From assembly GCA_004352715.1 (NCBI GenBank), contig SCFE01000080.1, positions 776,506-840,505 on the forward strand: DNA of 64,000 nucleotides, read 5' to 3'. Of the stretch, positions 1 to 10,822 are shown piece by piece. The first letter of the stretch is position 1. Each line of letters opens with the position of its first letter. Both the position numbers and the translations under genes were made by a program. A model generated the notes under the pieces. It did no database searches, was not told the origin of the DNA, and saw only the letters and a program-made list of their open reading frames with translations. Origin of the DNA: Hofstenia miamia (Eukaryota; Xenacoelomorpha; Acoela).

Positions 1-2
1 CA

Positions 3-875
3 CAGAAGGTTGCAGATATTATTATGCACGATTGGATATTAACATTGGGACCAATGCATAAAATTATAACGGATCAAGGTGTACAATTTGAAAGCTCCTT
101 ATTCAAAGAAATGATGACACACATGGAAATTTTACATGAACATACTACAACATACCATCCGCAAGCAAATGGCATGGCAGAGAGAACAAACAAAACATTG
201 TTAAAATTAATATGTGCACTTACTTCTCGAATTGGTGGAAAACAATGGCGAAAAATTAATAAAAAAGTTGAATACTTTTATAATACGTCCATGCATAGTA
301 CAACAGGTGTTTCTCCATTTAAAGCCATGCTTGGACATGAAGCTACAACTCCATTATCCATTATGTTTAAAAATTATGTTGATCAGCCTATTGACAAATA
401 AATTCGCGATCTCATAAAGAATTTAACTTCTACTCATGAAACCATGATCCACAATACCAAGAAAAGTGCAGTTCGTCAAATACGCAACTTCAATAAAAAA
501 ATTTACGGTAAACTTCATAAGATAGGAGACAGTGTTTATGTATTTACACCAGGTATTACAACTGATAAAAAACAAGTTCGTAAATTAGCAAACAAATGGT
601 CTAGTCCTTTTAAAATTTTAAAAATATTACCAGATAATAACTATAAATTAGATAACGGTAAAATTGTACACTTTCAAAATATTAAACGTACAATAAAATA
701 TAATTTTCAACAATTAAAATTAATTGATTTGGGTATTGAAAATTATTACGATGTCGACGATATTAAAAGTGTAGATGAAGAATCTTTTGATGAAGAAATT
801 CATTACGATATACCTTTACATGAAAAGAAAACGTATCCCACTTGTTCTACACAAGCAAAACTTATTAAACTCTAA
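3..875 (+). pseudogene. Integrase C-terminal part of pol (family A), one in-frame stop
   Basis: This is the catalytic-core end and C-terminal domain of a retrotransposon integrase, which inserts element cDNA into the host genome. The frame runs in from the window edge. ITDQGVQFES carries the second catalytic Asp, and HPQANGMAERTNKTL carries the catalytic Glu. YFYNTSMHSTTGVSPFKAM is the usual segment after the core. The region after about 480 (KLHKIGDSVYVF, then LANKWSSPFKI) resembles the GPY/F-like C-terminal module, followed by an acidic tail to the TAA at 873-875. One TAA at 399-401 interrupts the frame, which is otherwise open. Family B integrase keeps a sense codon there. Confidence 0.85.
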
Positions 876-932
876 GATAATATATTATATTATATTATTC
901 CCGTAATGGGAATATATTACTAATTTTATGTT
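876..932 (+). other. Spacer between integrase and third ORF, possible splice acceptor
   Basis: AT-rich spacer with the short inverted sequence CCCGTAATGGG. It ends in a T-rich run and TTTAG, immediately followed by AATGAAACG at 934-942. This resembles a 3' splice site, as used for subgenomic messages of some retroelements; that use is inference. Confidence 0.3.
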
Positions 933-3597
933 TAGAATGAAACGTCAAAATACATCGAAGAATCTAGCAGATCTCTCCAACGACGCCGGGTCAAAAGCTC
1001 AAAATTATACCATACTACTTCTTCTTCGGAAGGTGGTACTGGGAGCACGAAATCGGAGGCTATGTCAGCTGAGCAGGAAACGCAATTGTCTCCTGCTCTG
1101 CAGACAGCAGTCGTAACTTCCCATGGAGGTCCGAGCATTTTGTCAACCTCGTTATTACCTGTTAATCAGGAAGAGGGCTTACTTAGTTATCACAAAACTA
1201 AGGAGAGTGCTAAACGAAAAATCACGGATATTATTCCACTTATTGACATATCTCAAGCTACACGAAATTTCCCTCACTCAGCTAGTAGTCAGCCTTCATC
1301 AAGTGGCAGTTCAAAAACTCACAAATACTTAGAACGCATGGAACATTTTACAAATTTAGAAGGTGAAATCCTGTACCCCTATTTTCGCCCCAAAAGAAAA
1401 GCTTTATACATTGTTAATCGCAACACCCCATCAGAAGTTAAAGAAAACATACAAACTCTAACATCAGTAAAAGGTAAAATTCCGTCTNTATCTCAAGCTA
1501 CACGAAATATCCCTCACTCAGCTAGCAGTCAGCCTTCATCAAGTGGCAGTTCAAAAACTCACAAATACTTAGAACGCATGGAACATTTTACAAATTTAGA
1601 AGGTGAAATCCTGTACCCCTATTTTCGCCCCAAAAGAAAAGCTTTATACATTGTTAATCGCAACACCCCATCAGAAGTTAAAGAAAACATACAAACTCTA
1701 ACATCGGTAAAAGGTAAAATGCCGTCTTTTGATATTTTACCTATGACAATTGATGCTTTCAAACGTCCTAAATGTAATACTCTCATTTTTACGAGTATCA
1801 AATGAAAGCAAAACTGGAATGATCTTATTTACGAGCTACTACTCATATATCGTTTGATGAAAACTTTGAAATTAAAAATCTAAAGGAACTTTTAACGAAT
1901 ATTTATCGTTTACGTCAAATAGAAGAAATTAATTTGGATTACAATTCTTTACTACTTCATTCGACAGAATGATTTATTACTACGTGATTTACATCAACAA
2001 TTGGAACACGTTAGTATGGCAACTAAAAAATCTCAAGTTTCAATGACATTTACTTATATTGCCAGATCTGATATAGAAACTCCTTCATTTTTTGAAATAT
2101 TAGAAAGAAGTGTTGAAAACTTTTTTATTTTTCACTTAACAGATTACGTGTTAAACAACAATTTTACCGACAATAGCATTTCAAAATTGATTTATACTGA
2201 TATTCTACTTCACACTAAGTTACCGTTAATTCGTCCTATGGTTGACGTCAGAATTGCTATTGATTTATGTTTATATGCTCAAACTGCTGATATATTGGAT
2301 GAAACCGTTCATTAGATACTATTGCTAATATCTCCATCTGCTTTACTTTGAAATTATCTGAAAAGAGTATTAATGCAATTAATCTTGGCATTATTGATCC
2401 CCCCAGTGAATATGAATCGATAGATTCTCCCAAAGAACGTTTATTGCGACAAATATCTCCTCCACTATCGCCTCAAATACGACTACAACCACGCTCTTTT
2501 GGTAAAACCAAAGAAATACGACACTGAAAGCTTAAAAACATTTTTCATAACGGAACAATTTACACAAGGCGAAATTGATGAAATACTAAAAATGGTGAAT
2601 TAACAGCTATAGATGTAGAATGTGTACCGGCAAAACTCTTCATTCCTAGAGCTCACAGACACATTAGAAAAATGTGGATTAACTGAAACCTTTTGGCAAA
2701 ATGCAACACAATTATCCAATATCTTATGGGATTGCTAAAACAACCTCAGAATCAATTAACGATATTGATCAATTCCATACGATTTAATTAACGATATTGA
2801 TCAATTCCATACGATTTCTACACACAATTACTTCTGTATTCCACCGAACATTGTGTACGTACCCATTACCATGCCATCTTGCAAAGGAAAAAAGAAAGTC
2901 AAAGACGGAGTAAAACTCAAAATATGTGATAATTACCATAACAACCTTCACGCTATTCAGAATTTTATGAAAACTCCATTATACAAAAATTCAATTGAAC
3001 AACTGAAAATTCATGATAACGAAAAAAGAATATTTATAGACTCAAAACATACTCTTCTACATGTTTTAAACAATGGCAAACCCATACACCGACAAATAGA
3101 TTTACTAAAAGAAACAATAAAAAATACGTCACATAAATGTGTTACATTATTTTCCGGAGTGATGGATATAATATGGACTAACACACTTCAAGAAGATTAC
3201 AGATTTTATGATGTAGCTAACAGACTTGAAACTAAAGTTTTATAATGAATCGAAATGTAGTCCATACTTTTCAAGAAATATGTCAAGGAATTGAAATAGA
3301 CGAAGCCAATGCTCATACGTCCGATTTTGATGCTAAATTTACTATGTTGATTGCAAGAAAAAGTTTACTTCTATATAAAAAATTTCGCGATTTGCTTAAT
3401 AACAAAATTAATGAAATTAGACAATCCATGGTTATCTCCAATTCATTTCGTGAAAGCAAATGGATAAACTTAAAAAACCTACATACTACTGAAATTGAAA
3501 CTTTATTTCCAATAACGAGATCTAGTCCTGATTTTCAAGATATGACATGGAGTAGTAATAAATCTCATGAACTGATTCAACGTACGCATTAAACTGT
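933..3597 (+). pseudogene. Third ORF (ORF3) of family A, function unknown, frameshifted
   Basis: This region lies downstream of integrase, where envelope genes sit in retroviruses and some Ty3 elements. The first frame is open from about 933 (first useful ATG 1062) to 1805 and contains a Ser/Thr-rich basic start and LEGEILYPYF. Later open segments are 2001-2315 (PMVDVRIAIDL), about 2540-2720 (LTAIDVECV, then GLTETFW), 2853-3245 (VLNNGKPIHRQIDLL, then IIWTNTLQEDYRFYDV) and 3245-3592. The same blocks occur in the same order in family B at 25676-28699, so this was one protein of roughly 800-900 residues. I see no signal peptide, furin-like site or membrane anchor, which argues against a classical envelope. 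A 239-bp stretch is tandemly repeated around the single N at 1488. Confidence 0.7.
1249..1727 (+). repeat. 239-bp tandem duplication around a single N
   Basis: The unit at 1249-1487 is repeated from 1489 with about four differences, and the two units are separated by one N at 1488. The reading frame continues across it. It could be a real duplication, but it looks more like two alleles joined by the assembler. Confidence 0.8.
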
Positions 3598-3633
3598 TAT
3601 CGATAAAACAACGGTGAAAGTTTTCGACTCTAC

Positions 3634-3649
3634 AGCAAGCTGGGTGGGG
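3634..3649 (+). other. Polypurine tract of family A
   Basis: AGCAAGCTGGGTGGGG directly abuts the LTR start TGTAGCATAA. It matches the family B tract GCAAGCTGAGGAGGGCA next to TGTAGCATCA at 25660. It would prime plus-strand DNA synthesis. Confidence 0.75.
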
Positions 3650-4074
3650 TGTAGCATAATCCCGGATATAGAACAATTTTGTATTATTAGTGGTCAAAAT
3701 AAGAGATTTCGGTGCTATTTTATTTTGTTCTAATCCATGTGCATTATGCTTATTTCCTATTGGTTGCTGGCTGTCGAGTCATCATTGTGTTGCTTTATTT
3801 AATTTGAATTGTTTGATAGATGACTGATCCATAGATTGAAGCAGGTTGGGTTTACCGGTATTAACCGGTACCGGTTGGGATGTTTCGAAAATTTCGTGAA
3901 ACCGGTTGACCGGTTTTTTAAGTCCTCCACAAACCGTGGCTGTCTGTAGGACAGAATTTATATCTCCGTTTCAAAGAAAGTAAAAAGGATTTTTACTAAT
4001 ATATTATAAGAAAAAAAATATAATTTCATAAATATTATATGCATGTAGACAGAAGGTGTAAGCTTTAAATATAA

Positions 4075-4568
4075 CGTATATAGCTATATAGTATATATAT
4101 AAATGAAAAGTTTAAAAAACATAAAAACAAAAGGAGAAACGATAACATTTAGAAAATGAACACATATGAGTTGGGATGTGCTCGTGTAGAGTGTGGAAAA
4201 GGAAACCCATCCTCATCTACTAGGTAAGAAAAATCAATCCCACTTTTTTGAATACAGATTCACTCTTGTTGATTGCGGTAGAATGTGCTTCCACATTTTT
4301 TAGCAAAGGGGCTATGCTGGTCTGGACCCCAGACACCCTTCTTTGAAAACGCCCCTGGTTCGTTGTAACTGTTCTGCTAGTAAAATATGGGCTTAAAAAA
4401 ATTTCAGTAGAAAAAATTGGTAGTTTTTTGGCATCCCTGCTTTATTTTTGATCGACAGGTACCGGTAAAATTTTTAGCTTCAATAACCGGTTCAACCGGT
4501 AACCCAACCGGTTTGGAAATAAAACCAGTTGGGTTGGGTTGTTAAAAATGTCGACCGGTTCCATCTAT
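4075..4568 (+). repeat. First copy of duplicated hAT 3' part
   Basis: It runs from TATAGCTATATAG through ACCGGTACCGGT-rich sequence to TTCCATCTATG. It is about 95% alike to 5326-5807, with several small indels. Confidence 0.75.
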
Positions 4569-4589
4569 GGTATATACCCTAGTAAATAA

Positions 4590-4750
4590 ATTTGGAATAA
4601 TTTGGCAAAAAATTGCCAAATTTTTGCCAAATATTTGGAAATGATTTGCAAATCGATTCCAAATATTTGCCAAACATCTGGCAAAGTTTCCAAATTTTAT
4701 GCAAACTTTCCAAATATTTGGCAAATTTTCCAAATAATTTGCAAACAGTC
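4590..4750. repeat. Cluster of short TTTGGCAAA / TTTGCCAAA units
   Basis: About a dozen degenerate 9-10-bp units (TTTGGCAA, TTGCCAAA, CCAAATATTTG) occur in both orientations within 160 bp, so the stretch is strongly self-complementary. The long open frames here on both strands result from the repeat and are not taken as genes. Confidence 0.7.
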
Positions 4751-5325
4751 CAAGAATTTTTAGAGTATATCAAATGTATTAAACAATTACGCTCATACAT
4801 TTATGCAAACCACTAAAACTTCGTCAGTTATTTATTTATAACAGCAGTTGATTAAACTGCCTACACAATATACATTTAAGTGTATACAAAGATGTAGAGA
4901 CCTAAGACCAACAAGTAATGTTCTAAATTACAACAATCAACTGCCATCCAATTGCATTTATGCATTGGCATGTCAGTCAACATCATAATTTCAATCTAAA
5001 GCAACATTGATTATATACAAAATAAGCTTGTTTATATTCCATAACAATTCGCTCAAAATTTTGGCAATTATGAATTATAATTTAAACATCTATAATTATG
5101 GTAGATTTAAAAATTATTTCTGGTATGAACATAAAAAACTAAATGAACACAGGTGATAACGTTAGTCCATAACTAGTACTAATTGCGTACTTAAATGTTG
5201 CATAAATTATTCTTAGATATATAAATATTTTAATTGTTTATAATAGTAGTCAATAAAAAGTTGAAATTTTCGTTATATTGGTTTCAAAAATGTTTGAAAT
5301 AGTTTATTATATATTACGCACACTN

Positions 5326-5807
5326 GTATATAGCTATATAGTATATATAAATGAAACGTTTAAAAAACAAAAACAAAAGGAGAAAACGATAACTGTTAGA
5401 AAATGAACACATATCAAATCTCTGAGTTGGGGTGTGCTCGTGTAGAGTGTAGGTAAGATAAATCAATCCCACTTTTTTTGAATACAGATTCACTCTTGTT
5501 GATTGCGGTTGAATGTGGTTCCACATTTTCTAGCAAGGGGGCTATTCCAGTCTGGACCCCAGACCCCCTTCTTTGAAAACGCCCCTGGTTTGTTGTAACT
5601 GTTCTGCTAGTAAAATATGGGCTTAAAAAATTTCAGTAGAAAAAATTGCTAGTTTTTTGGCATCCCTGCTTTATTTTTGCTCGACCGGTACCGGTAAAAT
5701 TTTTAGCTTCAATAACTGGTTCAACCGGTTTGGAAATAAACTGGTTTTGAAATAAAACCAGTTGGGTTGGGTTGGGTTGTTAAAAATGTCGACCGGTTCC
5801 ATCTATG
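5326..5807 (+). repeat. Second copy of duplicated hAT 3' part
   Basis: Starts right after the single N at 5325 and repeats 4075-4568 up to the true right end of the element. The N suggests an assembly join. Confidence 0.75.
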
Positions 5808-6452
5808 GACTGATCGTCTGCTCAGCACTTTTTGTTAAATGTAAATATTTACTTTTGTTTAATGTATGATTTCTGATATTGTCAGATGTTTTAATTTAAG
5901 TTTTGATTTCCCAATGTTCAGTTGTATTATTTTTAATTACATATTTCCCGAACCGCTATTCTATTAACATTTTAGATATAATAAATTTTCCTAAATTGGC
6001 CTTTACTTTTCCGGATATATTTTATTGTTTTTTCCTTATTTTATATTAATGCTTAATATGTACATTAACTAAATATAGAGCATCGCTTTGGGTACGGCAA
6101 CGCTACTGGTGACCGAAACTGAATGCCAGTAACCCCCTTCTGTACCCTAAGGGATAACGTAGGTTTAGGAGAGTAAGGTTTTTGTTTACATAGCCAGTGT
6201 GGCCTTTCAACTCTCGATGAGCTGAGCGTAGGGATTTGGTTTTTCTTAGTTCTGCGCCGGCCAGAGGCCATCTCAACTATTAGAAGATTTACCAAGATAT
6301 TTCTTCTCTGGGTTGTTATTGGAGTACACAATTGGTTCCACGTTACATCGCTAAACTGCAAGAAAAAAGCAAACTGCAATTTATTACTCGTTCTTTGCTT
6401 GTTTGGTTAGAATGCTCCACTGTGGAATGAAGTCCCAAGGAGAGAACATTCT

Positions 6453-7735
6453 ACATTAATTATGTTCTATAGATGGTGATTGGCTTCAAGGTAAGTGAAT
6501 AAAGATGATAGAAGTGAAGTCTTAGGTTATCAAATTATCAAAAAATACTGACATTTATTATTTAAATTTATATATATAAATTGAAATATTTTCCTATACT
6601 AAGATGATTCTGTACATAATGGCAGCTTATTTATTACTTCTGATAGACATTAACTAAAGCTTATGATAACATGAGGTGATTGTTTATAATATGCTATGAA
6701 AACCTATCATATTTTTACAATTTGTGCATTGCTTAATCTGTTGGAGAAACTATTGAGCTTATGAAAAAATTAGACAAAAAAATGTTTTTTGTGATTTAGC
6801 GCAATTGTTGCATTCTGTAACTAAAACCAATTGCATATATTTTTTTCAAACCAAGAAATTTCAATTTTGCCAAAATTTTATTTAAAATTGCAACAACAAT
6901 TTAGGATATGGACACAAATTTGAGAATCCAGTTTAGCTAAATATTCAGTAGTTTGGATTTCTTTTTCAAAAACCTTGTAATTATGTAAACAAAACATTGA
7001 AATTTTCAACAGTATAGAATGCCAAATGGCTAAGTATCAATAACACTGGTGTAATGCATGCATGTTGACTGACTGTTTTTGATGCATACAATTTGAAGCC
7101 CTCACAACCAAAGAACTTCTCAAATGAAAATTTCTAAGCTGCTTCTTGCATTTGTGGTTATATGCATGGCATTATTTGAATTATTGACAATGCACACAAA
7201 AACTTTTATTGACTGAGATTTTTTTTTATTGTAGCAATCAATTCTGATTTTGAAATCTCCAATAGCAGATCATTATTAAAGGCAAGATAAGTTATTTGGA
7301 CTTCTGGTATTAAATATACTGCCAGTTACAATTCAACAATATTAAAACATATTTCTTTTGCTCCTGCATAGGTATTTCTTTGAAAACCACTAGTTTGCTT
7401 GAGGGGTTCCCCAGTGATGGGATTCAAAATTTTAAGAACAGTTTCTCTTTTGTATCATGCTTAGTAAAAATAGGTTTGCTCATTTTCTTCTAAAACTAAT
7501 TATATTGTTGCATAAAGATTTTTAAACCCATTTAATTCTGTATTTTTTCCAATTTAAATATTAATCTTGTGGTATTATTTTAATTGTTAATTTGACAAAA
7601 TGACAAACAGTGCTATATTTTTAGTTTTCATTTTCTGCTAAATTATTGTAACAGAAGACTGGCATGTCACTTTATCTTAGATTAGGTGTACAGTTAGGGT
7701 TTTTGTTGTGCTGCATTTCATTCTTCACTAAAATT
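6453..7735 (+). repeat. Direct duplication, copy 1
   Basis: Near-identical (roughly 95%) to 19678-21166, starting at GTTCTATAGATGGTGATTGG and running to the segment around ACTGCATTTCATTC. The partner carries about 230 extra bases at 20859-21090. The first bases read GGCTTCAAG followed by GTAAGTG, a good splice donor. No coding frame, LTR or terminal repeat is visible, so the nature of the unit is unknown. Confidence 0.8.
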
Positions 7736-7949
7736 TGCTGTAATATGAACGAAAATGAGGCTGAAAATGCACTCCGCTGCAGGTCAACATTTGATGTAAC
7801 GCGATCCTTTAAGTAACCAAATCAAAGAATTTGCTATTCTAAACATCTCCATGCTTTTTAAAACATTGTTTTTTGATAACTCATCTAAATATAATGATGC
7901 CATTAATGATAGACAATCATTTTTTACATTAAAATATAATTTTGATCTA

Positions 7950-8279
7950 CATTTAAGGAAGTTGAAAATGTTGCAGATTTTCCCAGAAGTGGACGTCCGC
8001 TAGTGTCAGAAGATGTTCAAAAGTGGTTGAAATGACACTAGCTCTTCAGTCCTTTCATCCACTTGGAATTGCATCATCGAAAACATTTTCAACAGTCTAG
8101 TGTAAAGAAAGTCAAGTCTACTCGCAAAGTCCTTCTACTACTACCTCTTTAAAGAAATGATTCAAGCACTTATTCAGAATATTAACAAACATCAATTGAT
8201 TGACGCTGTTGAAAATCTTATTCCCAGGTTGAATGCTGTTCTTCAAAACAATGGAGGTCATTTAGAAGACTTAATGTAG
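7950..8279 (+). pseudogene. Relic of a Tc1/mariner-like transposase
   Basis: A frame beginning near 7960 reads DFPRSGRPLVSEDVQK, the R-x-GRP-type linker found in the N-terminal DNA-binding part of Tc1/mariner transposases. After a deletion, the segment ending at 8279 reads LNAVLQNNGGHLEDLM and a stop, which resembles the usual C-terminal ending (RL...NGGHFE.L). The catalytic core is missing. It is a short degraded internal deletion product. Confidence 0.5.
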
Positions 8280-9614
8280 TGGACATTAAACCCCAATAAT
8301 TAATTAGTCATTTCATTTCCTTAATTTGCAATACATTGTTTGCTAACAAATATTGCATTTTCAAATTCATAGCAACTTTAATGCATTTCTGGACTTCTTT
8401 ATATGCAAACCTCTCTAATTTGTTTAGTGAACCCTTTGTTTGTTTTGAAGTGAATGCAATTATTGTAGGGCACAAAAGTGAAAGAATATTATTTTAAATC
8501 CTTGGACAAAATTTAAACTAATTTGGTACTTGCAAAAACATTTTATTGTTTCATTTTGTTTTTTGCACTGCAAATCACCCTAGACCGTGTGAAAGGAGGC
8601 ATTGATGCAACAGAATTTAAATAGTACACAATCTTAGTAAAATTTAATTTAAATTCTAAGGGCTGTTGAAATTCCCATCAATCCCTCCTCGATGCCTGAC
8701 AACCCCTTAAATGATCATGCTTGCTGCGGGCCTATCTGTGTTTATTTTATTGCAAAATCTAGAGGAATGTATGTATGTATGTATTTTTACTGAATTTATG
8801 AATATATGTAAAATAAATGTGTCACTTTGACAATGTCTCCTTGTAAGGCTGTGTACGTTAGGCCCCTATTTCATATGATAGAAACAAAATATTTCAACAC
8901 AATATGCCTTATTTTAACTTTTGTAAAATTCAAAGCTTAAATGTTCATAATTTACGTAAAAGTTATCGATCAAACAAAAAACATTTTCATATGGCATGGC
9001 AAAATTCATTATCAATATAGTGGTATAACATGTAAGCCCATAGCATCGAAATTGTCTGAATTCCAAGTTCTTTTCAAAAGTTAGACTACCACAGTATTAA
9101 AATTGCTTTAAATGTAAATAAGTTCAATGAATCTAATAATGAAATTCAAAGGCATGCTAATTTAGACAAAAGAAATATGTAAATCATGGGCAAATTAATA
9201 TGGGTATTCTTAGTTGTTAGAAACACTAAAAAATGGTATACAGCAGGAGGTCCTAGCTACAAAATTGAAGAAATTTCATTAATCTTCAATTTTTATTAAA
9301 GAGAAATGCTATATAATACAGCTAGTTTTTATTAATTACATTTTTTGTTCTAACAACCGTTTAAATTGAGTAAACCCCACTTATTGTTAAGCTATTCAAT
9401 ATGTATCAAATGTTATTAAGCTGTCGATGGCATAAAACTCATTTCAAAAATTATGTCTGCAATTGCATTTTGTGATATTAACGATGAGAAAAGAGGCTTG
9501 ATAGATCTTCAAAGAATGTTCTCCATATGCCTGGTTGCTGAAACCACGAGACATAGTATCTGCCATGTTTTATTTTAAAATTGCATGAAAAAACAGAATC
9601 CTGAGATTCTTACT

Positions 9615-9617
<3 letters not shown>
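8280..9617. other. AT-rich stretch without recognised features
   Basis: No supported reading frame or terminal repeat. A short ATGT run lies at 8768-8784. Nothing else stands out. Confidence 0.6.
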
Positions 9618-9651
<34 letters not shown>

Positions 9652-10301
9652 ATCAGTTTGGATTTAAGNNNNNNNNNNNNNNNNNNNNNNNNNNNNNNNN
9701 NNNNNNNNNNNNNNNNNNNNNNNNNNNNNNNNNNNNNNNNNNNNNNNNNNNNNNNNNNNNNNNNNNNNNNNNNNNNNNNNNNNNNNNNNNNNNNNNNNNN
9801 NNNNNNNNNNNNNNNNNNNNNNNNNNNNNNNNNNNNNNNNNNNNNNNNNNNNNNNNNNNNNNNNNNNNNNNNNNNNNNNNNNNNNNNNNNNNNNNNNNNN
9901 NNNNNNNNNNNNNNNNNNNNNNNNNNNNNNNNNNNNNNNNNNNNNNNNNNNNNNNNNNNNNNNNNNNNNNNNNNNNNNNNNNNNNNNNNNNNNNNNNNNN
10001 NNNNNNNNNNNNNNNNNNNNNNNNNNNNNNNNNNNNNNNNNNNNNNNNNNNNNNNNNNNNNNNNNNNNNNNNNNNNNNNNNNNNNNNNNNNNNNNNNNNN
10101 NNNNNNNNNNNNNNNNNNNNNNNNNNNNNNNNNNNNNNNNNNNNNNNNNNNNNNNNNNNNNNNNNNNNNNNNNNNNNNNNNNNNNNNNNNNNNNNNNNNN
10201 NNNNNNNNNNNNNNNNNNNNNNNNNNNNNNNNNNNNNNNNNNNNNNNNNNNNNNNNNNNNNNNNNNNNNNNNNNNNNNNNNNNNNNNNNNNNNNNNNNNN
10301 N
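9618..10301. repeat. (TA)n microsatellite and 633-bp assembly gap
   Basis: Fifteen TA units end at 9648, followed by 20 bases and then N from 9669 to 10301. The repeat probably caused the gap. Confidence 0.9.
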
Positions 10302-10439
10302 AAAATATTGATGTTATAATAATTTTTTGTTTGTTCATTAAATTTGATTTGATTTCTTTCTTGATGTATAATGATTTTGCAATTAAAAATAATTAGTTTT
10401 TAGCAATGTTTCAAAATTTTCTTTCTTAATTCGATGTTG

Positions 10440-10822
10440 ATGTTGATGAATTTCTGAGTTTAAATGTCCTGATAGATGTTCATGAATTCTTGTAGCAAAA
10501 TGTCTCTGCGTGTCTCTCCGATGTAAGATTGTTGACAATCTTCACAAGTATATTTTTAAACAAGTGAAGAAGGGAGCAACTTTGCTACAGGATCTTTGTT
10601 TTTTAAAATATTTTGAGTTTGTAAGGATGTTAATATTGGTGTTATTCTTGATTTATTTGTAAAAATGCTATCTACATACCTTAAGTATATTAATGACTTT
10701 GGATTGCTTAATAATTCAAATTTAAATTCAATCAAGTTTATGGTAAATGCAGCCATTGTTAAACGCAAAGGTGAACCCATTGCCATTCCGTCAATTTGTT
10801 CTAATACATTATTATTGAACAT
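10440..10822 (-). pseudogene. Penelope-like reverse transcriptase end and GIY-YIG endonuclease fragment
   Basis: Penelope-like elements encode a reverse transcriptase fused to a GIY-YIG endonuclease. Reading the minus strand, the first part shows DGMAMGSPL and LRYVDS, the motif pair that is normally AMGSPL...RYVDD, so one catalytic Asp has become Ser. The frame stops at 10556. Just beyond, in another frame, CEDCQQSYIGET gives the Cys pair and YIG of the endonuclease, followed after a frameshift by RIHEHLSGHL. The rest of the element is absent, so this is a dead 3' fragment. The same fragment is at 50391-50800. Confidence 0.8.

Larger units (their letters stand above)
3830..5807. mobile_element. 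hAT-like nonautonomous element with 8-bp target duplication
   Basis: The element is flanked by GACTGATC at 3822-3829 and 5808-5815, an exact 8-bp target-site duplication as expected for hAT. Its ends are inverted: CATAGATTGAA on the left, and CATAGATGGAA on the complement of the right end. The interior is rich in CCGGT and ACCGGT motifs and has no transposase frame. The 3' part occurs twice (4075-4568 and 5326-5807), with a single N at 5325. Confidence 0.8.
1..6347 (+). mobile_element. Ty3/gypsy-type LTR retrotransposon, family A (5' part outside window)
   Basis: The window opens inside the integrase core. In order come the integrase C terminus, a third ORF (933-3597), a polypurine tract and a 3' LTR that starts TGTAGCATAA and ends CACGTTACA. 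The LTR is split by a hAT insertion at 3830-5807. Order and homology match the minus-strand family B element at 24453-34792, but protein identity is only moderate, so the two are separate families. The 5' LTR, gag, protease and reverse transcriptase must lie left of the window. In-frame stops and frameshifts show the copy is dead. Confidence 0.8.
3650..6347 (+). repeat. 3' LTR of family A, split by a hAT insertion
   Basis: The LTR has TG...CA ends: TGTAGCATAA after the polypurine tract and CACGTTACA at 6347. Without the 1978-bp insertion and one 8-bp target copy it is about 712 bp. The last 290 bp (6060-6347) are clearly richer in G+C than the surroundings, which suits an R-U5 region. The minus-strand open frame at 6065-6379 falls within this and is treated as chance. 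Confidence 0.75.

Noticed and set aside
4542-4816. Overlapping open frames on both strands
   Set aside because: They come from the TTTGGCAAA repeat, have biased residue content and no domain.
6065-6379. 104-codon minus-strand frame
   Set aside because: Lies within the family A LTR and has no recognisable domain.
9585-10338. Long open frames spanning N blocks (also at 18583, 33450, 45236, 46580, 50817)
   Set aside because: They are made of unknown bases and TA repeats, so the open frames are artefacts.
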